Shown piece after piece: positions 45,860 through 57,702 of a stretch of 64,000 nucleotides of DNA (positions within the stretch are counted from its first letter, which is position 1; every line of letters begins with the position of its first letter). A program made the translations under genes and the position numbers. Source of the DNA: Oreohelix idahoensis (Eukaryota > Mollusca > Gastropoda > Stylommatophora > Oreohelicidae). The stretch spans positions 186,001 through 250,000 of the forward strand of contig JAMPIV010008054.1 of NCBI GenBank assembly GCA_024509875.1, given 5' to 3'. The notes below the pieces were generated by a model. The model searched no databases, was not told the DNA's origin, and worked only from the letters and a program-made list of their open reading frames with translations.

Positions 45860-47525
45860 TTGAAAGAAAGAAATAAAAAAACCAGATTGGAATGTCGGAA
45901 CATCTGGACTATGATGACTGGACTATTTAAAAAACCAGCAGTACATAAACGATGTCAGGAAGACAGCCTTATCATCCACAAACTGAAACACATTCAGGTG
46001 GATATAGCGGTACTTCAGGAAATGCACCTGGCAGGCTCTGGAATGGTGAGTAAGAAGAACTATACATTTTATTGGCAAGGGAAAGACCTTAATAAAACTA
46101 GAGGACACAGAGAAGATTTTCAAAAAATCATGAACTAAGATAGTTGAACCAGGTGAGAATGAATTAGAATGCCTGACAGCACTCCACCTGTAAACTAGCG
46201 CAGAATCCATTACTCTTGTCAGTGTTTGTGATCCTACATTGTTCTTTGCCTCAGACGCTAAAGACAAAATGTATGAGAATCTAGCAGCAGTCATCATAAG
46301 CACACCTAGGCAAGAAAAACTTGTTCTCCTTAGTGACTTCTGTGCTAGAGTAGATGTCAATAATGTTTCATGTCCATCATGTCTGGGCAAGTTTGGTATT
46401 GGCAGGATGAATGAAAATGGACAACGGTTCTTGAAGCTGTATGATCATCATGACCAACACCAACTTTCAGACAAAACCCCAGTATAAGTTGTCATGGAGA
46501 TACCCTTGATTCAAGCACAGGCACTAACTGGATCTGATTCTTGTCAGAAGACCACTTCTCAAGTCTGTGCTGTCCACATGCTCATACCATAGTGCATACT
46601 GTGATACACATCACTCCTTAGTTTGATTCAAAATCAGAGCACAACCAAGAAAGCTATCTGATGCCAGACATGAAGGGAAACCATGCATCAATACCAGTAA
46701 AATGTTAGACCCTGTCATGATCGCACATTTTACCACAACCTTCAAGAAAGTGCTCAGTTGCCCATAGCATGATGATGCTGTTACCGAAAACTGGGAGCAC
46801 GTACAGAACATCATTCAAAGTACTGTGCTTGCCCCCTTTGGTAAGAAGTCAGCCAAATAACTGGTTTGATACTTTATCAGATGTGATGACACCTGTAACT
46901 GAAGCTAAGCTCAGTGCTGTGATTGAATACAAACATTCACTGAGTGATAGAACCAAACAGATCTGAAGGCTACGAGAAGCAAAGTCCAACAAACTGCTCA
47001 ACATTGTGCAAATAATTATTGGCTCCAGCTCAGTGAGAGCATCCAGACTGTAGTGCAAACAGGCAATACCAGACACATGTGTGGCAGTGTAAAGAAAGCC
47101 CATGGTACTCAAAAGAAAATAAGACGACACCGCTAAAAATCGTCAGTGGGGAGAAACTAACTGATAAAGGTAAACAAATGGAGAGGTGGGTCGAGCACTA
47201 CTCTGAGCTTTACGCTGGAGACAATACCGTCTTGCATACATCCCTTGATGCTGTCAAATGTTTACCAACTATAGAGGAGCTGGATGCTGAACCAACATTG
47301 GAACAACTCAGCAAGGCCATTGATAACTTAGCCTCTGGCAAAGCACCAGGCAGTGATTGAATTCCTCCTGATTTAATAAAATGTTGTAAGATTACGTCCC
47401 CTGCACATGGTGCTGTGCTAGTGATTAGAGGAGACAACTATCCCTCATGTGAGAAGCAAAGATTGTAACACTTTATAACAATAAAGGAGTCATAAGTGAT
47501 TACAATAACTACAGAGGCATCTCTC
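45860..47525 (+). mobile_element. LINE copy D: endonuclease and start of RT
   Basis: Decayed LINE. The frame 45860-46138 has RNIWTMMTGLFKKPAVHKRC and VDIAVLQEMHLAGSG, and TFYWQGKD. The frame 46239-46487 has EKLVLLSDFCARVDVNN (endonuclease Asp block) and GRMNENGQRFL. The frame 47079-47360 has MERWVEHYSELYAGD and NLASGKAPGSD, followed after TGA by IPPDLIK. NNYRGISLLSV near 47500 is the RT fingers block, after which similarity ends abruptly at about 47525. It differs from the A/B/C family and from LINE F (the RPER…ALSE-type endonuclease start). Confidence 0.82.
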
Positions 47526-48389
47526 TTCTTAGTGTGATGGTTTGGGCAGAAGGATTTAACTTTACACAAGTAATGCATTTGTGATCTAGTCTACAGTGTT
47601 TATTTGTGTTCATGTTGGCATTATCTAACAATCTAAAGGAATTCGACATTTGCCATCTCTGAGGATGACAAACTTGTGACATGCAGGAGATGTAAGCAGA
47701 AATGATCCTCATTTATAGCGTTCATGGCACTGTCTGACACGTGGAATATATCTTGGTTTAGAAGGAAACAGTGAAATATGTGACTTAGTTAACAGATAAC
47801 GTGGAAATGCTATCACTAGTAAGCGGGAAAGGTGTGCACGATCAGGAAGATAATCTTTGCTATGAGCAACTAAACATATGGCAAAGAGTATCTCATGTCA
47901 TCCAAGCTGGGCATAAGACACCTGATTCGTTCCTTAGAGAGAGGTGGACATAGCTTGCCAGACATTTAACGTGGCTATGATGTGGTATAGGTAAGATTTA
48001 ATAGTGTAATTTCACGTATATATATATCATCGATACTTTCAATTGTGAGACATGTGCTAACGTACTAAGTGATATTATTAGAGGAATTCTAGTTCGAATC
48101 GTGCTGTATACAAGTGTGCACTTATTTTTAATATTATTTGTCTAGTGTTAACTAATAGTTATTTTGCATTCTAGTGAGCTGTAACTGGTTGATTTCATAT
48201 CAACTGGGTGGTGGATGGTTGAATGGTCTCTAGATATAAAGGTTAGCTGTGAATACTGAATAATCAGCCATGAACCAAAACAGGTGGTTGTCTCTGAGTG
48301 TGAGGAGGGATAGTTGTGAGGGATAGCGGTCTGTATCAAATTACATCTGAAGCTTTATAATGTGACAACCATTGAAATGGAGGTGGTTT
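47526..48389. other. Sequence interrupting LINE D, unidentified
   Basis: Starts tgtgatggtttgggcagaag exactly where LINE D stops. AT-rich with no coding. It may be a solo LTR or an unrelated flank; I found no duplicated target. Confidence 0.35.
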
Positions 48390-49751
48390 AACCTCTTCCC
48401 TCCCCACTGTGATGTGGGTGTAACTTTTTAGTCAAAGGCTAATGGAGACTACTGTACACAAACGACTGACAGCAACAGGAAACTAACGTTATAGTATCCC
48501 TTGTATAATGATGAATCAAAACAACTTCCTTGTAAAAGACAACGAAATTAAGGGGGATTCCAGAGGAATCACCTCGTCCAGTTGGGAGCATCATGTGCTA
48601 ACTAATTGTCATCAAGCTACAGTTAGTAAATTTAGAATTAAGGATAATTAATCATAGCAACTTGGAATGTCAGGACACTAATGCAAAATTAGTTAAGATC
48701 AAGACAGAAATGGAAAGGATGAAAGTAAATGTATTAGGGCTATGTTAAATGTGATAGACCAAAACAGGTGAAATATATTTTGACTACAAAATAACACATG
48801 ACAGAGGAGTAGGCACAATGTTAGATGCAGAAAGAGCAAGAACAGTAAAAGGATTTTGGGCAGTATCAGATCGAGTCCTGTTAGTTCAACTGTCTGGCAG
48901 ACCAACTGGTATCACTTTGATACAAATATATGTCCCAACAGCAGATAGCACAGAAGAAGAACCTGACACATTCTACATGTGATTTTTAGCATCTTCATTG
49001 ATCTAGTCCAAATTCCTTGAGTGGTAACCTTTATAGGCACTTCTAGTACAGCGGCTAGACATGAATCGATGAGACGAGACTGTAGGAGAGCTTATCTTCA
49101 ATAAGTATGTATCTAATTATGATGCCTATGCACTGAACTGTTTACACGTCAATAAACTGTCATTTTATGTGCACCCATCCACTTCTGCATCCTGTATTCG
49201 TATATGAACTGTCTGTATCACCTGCACACCCCACGACATCCACCACGCATTATCAGCACGATACATTGATGCCATTATATGTTCTAAGAAATTACTGCAC
49301 ACAGCGATATCCTCAAATCCCAATTGTAACACACATTTTACAATGAACTTGATGTGGCAATGACTCGGTGTAAATCTCATGAGACAACAGTTATACTTGG
49401 AGACTTCAATGCAAAAGTTGGAAATGAAAAAGTTGATGATGTGACTCATGGTTAGGGCCTGGGAAAAAGAAATGAGAGAGAGATGACAAACTGATAGAGT
49501 GGGCAAAAATGCATGATATGATAGTAAGAAACACCTGGTTTAAAACAGCATCCTAGATGCCTCTGGATGTGAAAAAATCCAAGGAACAATGCTCATAATC
49601 AGATTGACTACATACTAATATACAGGAGATTTAGAAACAGTTTGAAATCTGTGAAAACTAGGCCAGGAGCAGACTGCAACCGTTACCAGGTACCAGGAAT
49701 AATAAAACTTAGAATTAAATTGAAGAAAGTAAAGTGAGCCTAAAAAACTTC
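48390..49751 (+). mobile_element. LINE copy E, 5' leader and endonuclease
   Basis: gtgatgtgggtgtaactttt (48410) and the following leader precede ATWNVRT (48659-48679). RGVGTMLDAERA, DRVLLVQLSGRPTGITLIQI (48800-48925) and VILGDFNAKVGNE (49393-49431) follow, interrupted by about 350 bp of other sequence at 48985-49340. DKLIEWAKMHDMIVRNTWF follows at 49480. The element continues beyond an inserted LINE F, at 53017. Confidence 0.75.
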
Positions 49752-49762
49752 AAGTTAAACTT
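49752..49762. repeat. Target-site duplication of LINE F, left
   Basis: aagttaaactt, repeated at 53006-53016; 11 bp. Confidence 0.85.
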
Positions 49763-51687
49763 CTTCTTCTTCTTTGATCCTTAGCCGCCGACCGTAAAAG
49801 CAGTCAGTGGCCATTACGCCTGGTGGCGTCTTGTAGGGCAACAACAAATTGATTCCACTTTGCTCGGTCAGCGGCCATCCTTCGTACAGTGCCCAACTCT
49901 GGTTCATTCTTTGCATCTCAGCCTCCACAGTCCTCCGCCAAGTTGTTTTTGGTCGGCCTCTCTTTCGTTTTCCTTCAGGGGTCCATAGCATAGCTGTTCT
50001 TGTGATGGCATCGGGGTCTCTTCTGAGGACATGACCAACCCAACTCCAGCGTCTACCAGCTATGATAGTGTGCATGTCCTCATGCTTGCTCCGAGTAAGC
50101 AGATCTTGGTTGGTGATGGTATTCGGCCAAAAGATTCGGAGAATATTTCTTAGGCATAATGTGTGAAAAGAGGACAATTTCGACATTTCCTTCTCTGTAA
50201 CTCTCCAGCTCTCCATGCCATAGAGAAGCACAGAAAGCACACATTTCGGATATAATCCTAATTTTGTGCTTGTGCTGTACTGAGAGGACTTCAAGATGTT
50301 TAGACTAAAAAAGGCTGTTCTTGCTTTGTTCATTCTGTTGTTGATGTCTTTGCTTGCTCCGCCGTCTGGTGTTACTATGCATCCTAGGTATGTGAAGGCA
50401 TCTGTCTGTTCCAGTTGCTGATTCCTTACTGATATGGGATCAGGGTTGTTCGCATTGAGCATCATGACCTCCTCTGTCTTCTTTAGGTTGATGTTCAAGC
50501 CCACCTTCTGGCTATACTTATTAAGTCTATCCATTTTTTCCTGGATGTGTTGATGTGAATGTGCTAGCAGTGCAATGTCATCTGCATATTCCAGATCTTC
50601 CTATGTAGAAAATGTAGTCCATCTTATTCCTCTTGGATTGCCTTCTGTTGTCTGGCGCATCACCCAGTCTATGACTGTTAAAAATAGAGTGGTTGATAAG
50701 GGGCATCCATGTCGTACTCCTGTCTTCACTTCAAAGGTTAGGTTGCTCTGCCTAATGCTACACGTAAAGTTGGCATAAAGGCTTTTTATAATTGACACTA
50801 TGCAGCTTGGAATTCCATAAGCCCTCAGTATTTTCCATAAACTGTCCCTATGTATACTGTCAAAAGCCTTTTCAAAATCAACGAAATTAATGTACAACTG
50901 TCTTTGCCATTCTGACTACTGCTCTATAATGTTCCTGAGGGTAAATATATGATCTACACATCTTCTGTTCTTTCTAAATCCCGCTTGTTCTTTCCTCAGT
51001 TTGTGGTCTACTGCTTTTGAGATTCTCTGTATAATTATCCTGCCTAGTATTTTGCTGGGAACTGAGAGAAGAGTTATTCCTCTCCAATTATTGCAGTCTG
51101 CAAGATCTCCCTTCTTGGGCAATTTGACAATTATTCCTTTTCTCCACTCTATTGGTGTTGTCCCTGTTTTTCAGTGGTTCTAATAGTTCTGCTGCTAGCT
51201 GTGGGTCTGTCTTAAATAGCTCTGCATTTAAGTTGTCATGACCAGGAGCTTTTTCCATTCTTTAACCCTTTGATTGCTATGATGATTTCTTCTTTTTGTG
51301 GGATGTCTGTATTAACATCTAGATCATTTTCAGCCTCAGGAACATTCAATTGTGTCTCTGGTGGTTCCTTATTCAGAGTTTCTCTGAAATCCTCTGCCCA
51401 TCTTGTTTCCTGTCCTTCTACAGTCGTGATGAGATTTCCGTGCTTATCTCTTACCAATGTAATATTGTTTGCACCTCGTTTTCCACTGATGATTTTAGTT
51501 ATTTTGTATACTGTGCTTTGTTCATTTCTCAGTGCTGCCTCTTCTGCTGTCTTGCAAGGTCATCCAGAAATGTCCTTTTGTTAGCACGAGTTTGACGTTT
51601 AACTTCCTTGTCCAGCTGACTGTACTGTTCACTATATATTGCCTTTAACCTGGGAGACTTAGCTTCTGTTTTCTTTCTTTTCATTTC
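49763..51687 (-). pseudogene. LINE F reverse transcriptase and C-terminal domain
   Basis: Downstream pieces in shifting frames: 51457-51236 (WAEDFRETLNKEP, IKGLKNGKSSWS), 51122-50916 (NWRGITLLSVPSKILGRII, AGFRKNRRCVDHIFTLR), 50897-50601 (FVDFEKAFDSIHR, TGVRHGCPLS), the catalytic YADDIALLA near 50590-50565, and 50534-49763 (FTYLGCIVTPDGGA, YGMESWRVTEKEM, SWVGHVLRRDPD, KRKRGRPKTTWRR). Stops and frameshifts occur at about 51236, 50905, 50600 and 50540. Order and spacing match an RTE-type RT. Confidence 0.88.
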
Positions 51688-52758
51688 CTATCTCTTTGCT
51701 ATGGTGTTTAGCATATCTGGTGTTATCCAGTCTTGGCTCTTTCTTTCCTGGAATCCCAAGCATGACTTGCTGCTTTCCTTGTATATTGTTGAGATGGTGT
51801 TGAATCTCTGGTCAACATCATCAGTCTCTGTTCTTTCCTGGCTTTTGATAATCTCATATCTTCTCTTTACATCAACCACGAAAGCTTTTCTGGTGAGGGG
51901 ATCCTTCAGTTTTGTGATATTGTATCTTTTCTGTTTGTTTGCAACTGGCCCAGCAGCTCTTCTTACTTTCACGTCTTGTAGTGCATGTCTCCATCTGCCA
52001 TTGATCATTATGTGATCTATCTGGTTTCTGTCTCGTCCGTTTGGTGATTCCCATGTTAACTTGTGCACTTCCTTGTTTGGAAAAAGTGTTCCTCCAATGA
52101 CCAGGTTGTTAATACTGCAGAAGCTTATTAATTTGTCCCCATTCTCATTTGCTGTTCTGCTGCCGCATTTCCCCATTACTCTTTCATTATAATTATTGTT
52201 TGCTCCCACTTTCACATTTAGGTCTCTCATTACTATAATGAGATCGTACCTGGGTGTAGTTTCCATTTCGTTTTGTACCTGTTGATAGAACTCGTCCTTG
52301 ATCTCTTCGTCGCTGTCGTTTGTTGGTGCATTGCATTGTATAATTGTGGTGTTGGTGAACCTCCCTCTCAGTCTTGCTCTTATCAGTCTGTTGTTGATGG
52401 GTCTCCATTCCAGTAAAGACCTTTCCATTCCTTTCTTCAGGATAATGGCTACACCTTCGTTGTGCTGACCATCCTCTCTGCCAGAATAAAGTACTGCTTC
52501 CCCTGTAGCTGTTTTTATTCTCCCTTTACCTGTCCATCTGCTCTCGCTTATTCCCAGGATATGTATCTTGTAGTTCCTCATCTCTGCTGTGATCTGTCTC
52601 AGCTTTCCTGCCTCATTCATTGTTCTGACGTTCCAAAAACCAATTCTGGTTTCGTGTTTTGCAGTCGGGGCATCCGTTTTCATGCCAGTGGCTTCCTTTC
52701 GGCTTTCACCACTGTCAGTCATACGAGCCTGAGACTCCGGATGTCCATCCCGCAGCAA
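51688..52758 (-). CDS. LINE F endonuclease (CFDP2-like)
   Basis: An open frame of 356 codons. IGFWNVRTMNEAGKLRQIT (near residue 35) is the first catalytic block, GISESRWTGKG the Glu block, DLIIVMRDLNVKVGANN the Asp/Asn block (the usual GDFN reads RDLN), and NQIDHIMI (residues ~236-243) the last Asp-His. The protein is of the endonuclease-RT type commonly annotated as craniofacial development protein 2-like. The start at 52758 is the first ATG; the true start may be upstream. The frame ends inside the linker to RT by a stop at 51688-51690. Confidence 0.85.
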   Translation of the reverse strand: MLRDGHPESQARMTDSGESRKEATGMKTDAPTAKHETRIGFWNVRTMNEAGKLRQITAEMRNYKIHILGISESRWTGKGRIKTATGEAVLYSGREDGQHNEGVAIILKKGMERSLLEWRPINNRLIRARLRGRFTNTTIIQCNAPTNDSDEEIKDEFYQQVQNEMETTPRYDLIIVMRDLNVKVGANNNYNERVMGKCGSRTANENGDKLISFCSINNLVIGGTLFPNKEVHKLTWESPNGRDRNQIDHIMINGRWRHALQDVKVRRAAGPVANKQKRYNITKLKDPLTRKAFVVDVKRRYEIIKSQERTETDDVDQRFNTISTIYKESSKSCLGFQERKSQDWITPDMLNTIAKR

Positions 52759-53005
52759 AGTTTTTCCATTTATTGTTGTTTCCGTAACATGTGCGATTTT
52801 TTACACAGACAGGGGTGTCAGCCCTGTGCTAAAACCCCCAACCTGGAGGACCAGAGTACCAGCTTTTGTCTGACCCCTACCCATGCAGACCAGTCCAGCT
52901 TGGTTGAACCTACCAGGAGAAAATCTCCCACTGGCATAGCTCTGGGGATTGTCAGGGTACACAAGCTGCCATACCACTACAAGGTATAGGTACCATTGAT
53001 GGCAG

Positions 53006-53320
53006 AAGTTAAACTTAGCCTTAATTAAATCAAATGAGGAAATATGTGAAATATACAACTTTACAATACAGAATAAGTACAATGCAATAGAATAAACACA
53101 GAGTATAGATGAACAGAAGGAAATGCTAAAGGAATCAATACATCAAACGATATTGTACCAGAAGTAAATAGGACTGCAAAGAAGAAGTGGATGACAAATG
53201 AAATGTTAAAACTGATACATGCAAGAAGGAAGAAGAAGCAAGACAACAAAGAATATGACAGACTAAATAAGGAAATAGTAAACACAAGTAAAACAGCAAA
53301 AGAAGTCCTTGTAGCTGTAC
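53006..53320 (+). mobile_element. LINE copy E, continuation after LINE F
   Basis: The first 11 bases are the right target duplication. 53160-53300 encodes KKKWMTNEMLKLIHARRKKK and NKEYDRLNKEIVNTSKTAKE, the basic linker between endonuclease and RT. The RT of LINE E is not seen; the sequence changes to a minus-strand LINE near 53330. Confidence 0.7.
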
Positions 53321-53329
53321 TCCAGCAGT

Positions 53330-53757
53330 TCTATTCTCATGGTAGTGGCCAATCAATTTGTACATTCCCCACACATCACTTCTGTCCAATTTGACTTTCA
53401 ATCTCTCTTTCCAAACTTTATCCAAAAAATTGTCCTAAATCTACCCAAACCACTAGCGTGTGTTTTTTTCTCTTGGAAGACATCTTTGAATTCTTGAGCT
53501 ATATATGTGATCTAATTTTCAGTGGATCTGTGTTGTCTGAATCCTGGTTGTTGAGGGGTTGATAGGTGTTTGTTTTTCAAGTGCCACATCTGTCTGGTAT
53601 TATCATGTGCTTTATCAGTTTTCCTAAACAGATTAGTAGGCTGATTGGTCTGTAACCATTTGATTCTTTCAGATCCTTGTATTTCTTTTGGTATAAGTAT
53701 TAACTTTGAAAAGACAAAATAATACAGACCCTGGATGACCTCAGAATAGTGCTTCAC
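53330..53757 (-). pseudogene. Jockey-like RT fragment
   Basis: The minus strand reads LIPKEIQGSERIKWLQTNQP (where PxSLLN-type sequence is usual), then MWHLKNKHLSTPQQPGFRQH followed by RSTEN (RT fingers), and after a stop KDVFQEKK. In another frame, DKVWKERLKVKLDRSDVWG (the region after motif A). Highly decayed. Confidence 0.7.
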
Positions 53758-53759
53758 AA

Positions 53760-54050
53760 ATTATGTCAACAATTCAAAAGTGTTGTGATCCAATGTATCC
53801 CACTTCACTGTTTTATCAGAATCAGATACAGAAACAAATGGAATGTAGAACATCCAGGTCACACACAAAGTGATACATACTGCCTGCTCAAAAGAAGAGA
53901 ACAAGTGGTAATCTTCAGACTCTGCACTGGCCACAACAGATTGAGATATCATCTATTCAACAAGCTAAAATTAGGAACTACTGATCAGTGTAACTGTGGC
54001 ACTGATAAAATAAGTGCTGAACAACTGCTTCAAAGTTGACCATTTCATTA
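53760..54050 (+). pseudogene. Jockey-like LINE C-terminal fragment
   Basis: The frame 53749-54039 encodes KRREQVVIFRLCTGHNRLRY, then LGTTDQCNCGTDKISAEQLL, the cysteine-containing tail that follows RT in Jockey-like elements. It faces away from the minus-strand RT fragment beside it, so the two are not one copy in order. Confidence 0.65.
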
Positions 54051-55640
54051 CCTTCGTCTTTATATAAGCCAGGTTGTTCTACTTTCTTAATTCTTGGTGT
54101 TTTTGTATCTATGATGTCACTGATCTGATCATGAGTATCCCAGTCTCCAGTGTAGTTATGACCATCATGATTCTGGCAGGAAAAGAATAAAATGAGAATT
54201 ATTTAGTGATATGCGTAAATAAAAATGTGGTGAAAGTTGTGATCTGTTTATGAAATAATTCAGTGACATACTAGTAGCTGTCATGATACAAGCAGTCATA
54301 CTCCCAGAGACGTGGTGGGTTCATAATCATAAATCTGAAGTCACATAATGAATGCTTCTTTTGTAGAAGTGATATCTTTGCAGTATTAAATATTACTTCA
54401 AATATATGACACCTTAATTCACATTCTTAGCAGCCTCACAAGCAAAGAATTATGGCATCATACACAGATTAAACAATAAAATCAGAAATAGGCACATTTA
54501 TTTGGGATTTTGGGAACACTTTAAAAATTATGAGTTCACTGAAATGGGCACACAATAACATTATGTCTATCTTCCCTTATAATTTTCTTAGCATGTCTCT
54601 GCCTAACAACAGAAACAACATGATGACTGAGACATGTAATAATTAAAAATTGTAAAAAGATAGAAAACAATAAAAAAAGACCATATTTATCAATGTGCTT
54701 TGGTGGTTTAGTAGTGATAATGTTTGTCTTTTAAATAAACTGCTTTTTTCTTGGTAGACTTTTAAAAAATTCTTTATTCATTTTAATTTATTAATGGATG
54801 TGAAAGTGTACTGGTAAGTGTGAATATTTCTGTACTTCAATTAATGCAAATGCATTCATTGCAGGTGTTAGCTTAGTGCAAAATTTATGTTTATTAAAGT
54901 CACAGGGTTCTTATGCATAACATTGTACACCATGTTTGGTAAAATGTATGTACTGATCACTGCATGTGACAAAACCATTATAGCAATGTCATGTTCTTGT
55001 GGCCGTTGCTATTCAATGGCTGCCACAAAGCATCATGTTGTTGATGATCTTCTATAGTGGTTAGCTCAATCTCTGCCCTTGTGTAGTGTTAGCTCTCAGT
55101 ACTCTAACAACTTCATCTGTAACATTACAGCAACAGTATGATACTTTAACATGTAGGATGATAAATGTGGCATAACGCAGCTCTGGTTTTTCATAGTTCA
55201 ATACAGCAATGTATTTATGGTCCTGTAGAAGAAAGACTCATATAAAAATGTTCTCCTAATTTGCAAACTTCCCAAACTTCCATTCACTTGCTTCAACAAA
55301 AATATTCAATCTATCTGTTATTACAACTCAGAGAACTTGATTACTAGTCACAGATGCTTTTATCATTTTAACTCTCCTTCATAGCTCTAGTTGTATCATT
55401 CTGTTTCCATGCTGTAACAAAATATGTTCTCATATAAAATGTTAATCTTACCTTGCTTGGTTAATGGTTTATTAGCCTAACCGCAAGGGTGTCCAACTTT
55501 CCCAACACTTGTCTATGTCTTGTTTATTCTTCTGCATGTTTTTATCACTTGCAAATTTTCTCTCCCATTATGACCTGTCACACTCACTCAAAATGATTCT
55601 TGATTCCCTTAATTACTGAAGTCTACCTACCTTGATATAC
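54051..55640. other. No gene recognised
   Basis: AT-rich sequence without coding signal or obvious repeats on either strand. Confidence 0.5.
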
Positions 55641-57080
55641 TGACAATGTGATTCCATGGTAAAAGAGAAATGGTGGCTGTTGCAATTGACAGAGGATGCT
55701 TACAACAGTGTGGAATTTGCAACCTTAATAGACTCTATAATGGCATGTGGTGTAAACCCTTGGCTAACAAGGTGGATAGCAGCTGCCTTAATGGAGAGAT
55801 CAGTTGCATTTTGCTTGGGGACATGGATATCAGAACCAATATGCATTTGTCTGAGACTACCTCAGGGTTCTCCACTATCACCAGTACTGTTTAACATCTA
55901 CACAGCAAAAGTAGCAACTTTTCAACCAACAGGACTGGGACGAACATAAACTTTTGCAGATGACATACTCAACTGGCTCAGACAGACATGAAATGGTTTA
56001 AGACATAGAAGAGACACTACAAGCAGTTTCTAAATGGAGTGAACAATAGGGATCAAAGGTCAACCCCCCAACAAGGTCTGTATGAAGTGGTGTTCTTTGA
56101 ACAACAACACAGAGAAAGCAGATCTTCCAGATGTCCTTTTTAATGGGCAGAACATTGAAAGGCAATTGTTGATTAGATCCAGACATGCGATGGCCCCGTC
56201 AAAAGCCTATATGCGGGTAACCACTGACAAAAGGCACCCCCAACATGAGAACATAGCTGACATCAAAGGAGCAATACTAAAGAGTGGGATGTCATGGATG
56301 GCACAGGCAGAGGCTACAATTGGTCAGGTAACAAAGGTTGACAATATATCTAAAAGGGAAGAGTAAATTAAGTCAGGGGAGAACTAGGTAAAATAACAGC
56401 AGGTCATCATTAGTCTTGACAGAGAGTGCAGAGCTTGGCGCAATGGAACAGCAGAGCTGGATATTAATCAGCTGATAAGTGATCATGATGGGGATCATGA
56501 CACCATTGTGTAACATTGATGGGTCTATAGTGTGTGGTGAAGAATCAGGATTAGGCTTCTCTGTGAGAATAAAGGGTAGGGTCGTTGTTGAACAGAGTGG
56601 AGCTTACATGACAACAACCTCCAGCATGAGAATGGAGATAGAGGCAATTTCTGCAGCACTGAGGTGGCTGTCTGAAACTCCATCAACCAGGGCAGTTATA
56701 TTGTCATTCTTCAGAAGTTCAAAACGGATGGCTGCAGGAGGATTGGAAAACATAAATAGAATCCCCAAGTCTTTGAGAACTGGTGTGCATCTACTGTCCT
56801 GGCCATGCAGGGGTAATTGGTAGGGAGAGAGTTGATAGAGTGGCCCTGAAAGCACACATAGTGGGGATATTGGACATGGGTAAGAGAGATTTTGCGAGCA
56901 ATTAATGATCTCCTAGATAGTGACACTGCAATGTATGAATCAACAAGGCCAAGACTGTTGGACTGTGGCATCAAACGTGGGACTAGCAGAGATGGATGTG
57001 AGAGAGGATGCATATGTCGTGTGTACAACCATCATGCTACAGGTTCAGTTAGCATTCATACTCTTTGACGTTTGCTGAGG
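55641..57080 (+). mobile_element. LINE copy G: RT and RNase H, I/Jockey type
   Basis: The frame 55656-55949 has LTEDAYNSVEFATLIDSIMA, CGVNPWLTRWIAAAL and LRLPQGSPLSPVLFNIYT (RT motifs A to B). TFADDIL follows at 55951 in another frame. 56479-56823 is an RNase H domain (IDGSIVCGEESGLGFSVR; TTSSMRMEIEAISAALRWL with the Glu; PSTRAVILS). Near 56800 PCRGNW breaks, but the next frame reads GHAGVIGRERVDRVALKAH, the RNase H end. The presence of RNase H places it with I/R1/Jockey-type rather than RTE elements. Confidence 0.78.
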
Positions 57081-57520
57081 AAGACTGAGCATTTATGGGT
57101 CTATCCTGAGTACAGTGAGGTTGATTCTGATCAACAGTAACAATAATCAAACCTTCCACAATTCTCTAGTCTCAGTACAGGGTAGCTAATTCTAAAAAGG
57201 ACATAACTCATTCATTGCTTCTCATTAAATACAAAGGACATATAACTCCTGCTCATCAATGACACTTATGTTCAAACAACAGGTACCTCACTTAGATCAA
57301 AATCTGCCACAATGTTTATAGTGACAATACAGAAACTGTAGAGCTTTGTAGTTGAAATTTTAAAATAAAAATTTGTATCTTTTATTTTTAATTCAGTCAT
57401 CCATGTGGAGCCTGCTGGAAATTGAAATATTTTTTATACATCTGATAATGATAATATATTATTTGCTGGTATGAGACAGAATGTCAAATAAATATAAATG
57501 GTACCTATCTGAAACAAGCA
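57081..57520. other. No gene recognised
   Basis: Between LINE G and the mariner. AT-rich, no repeat structure noted. Confidence 0.45.
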
Positions 57521-57702
57521 TGAGTGGGCTTCAAACGAAAACCTTAAATTTAAGACAGAAATTTGAAATACCGTGCCATTGTCATGTAAGTTGGCAGTAT
57601 TGTTGCTAAGGATGTCAACAGTGTCCTGCAGGTGTTATCATGGTGCAGATGAACCACCTGATGTCACAGTAGGAGTTTAAAAATGGCTGCCACACTAGTG
57701 AC
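57521..57702 (+). repeat. mariner left terminal inverted repeat
   Basis: Contains cattgtcatgtaagttggca, ttgttgctaagga and tggtgcaga-gaaccac, all present in reverse complement at the right end. Confidence 0.85.

Larger units (their letters stand above)
49763..53005 (-). mobile_element. RTE-like LINE copy F, 3.24 kb, nested in LINE E
   Basis: Near full-length minus-strand LINE with endonuclease, RT and C-terminal domain, a 3' end in GAA repeats (plus strand ttcttcttcttctttgatcc) and 11-bp target duplications. The endonuclease frame is intact for 356 codons; the RT is broken. A 3' tail of the same family is at 63114-63235. Confidence 0.92.
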
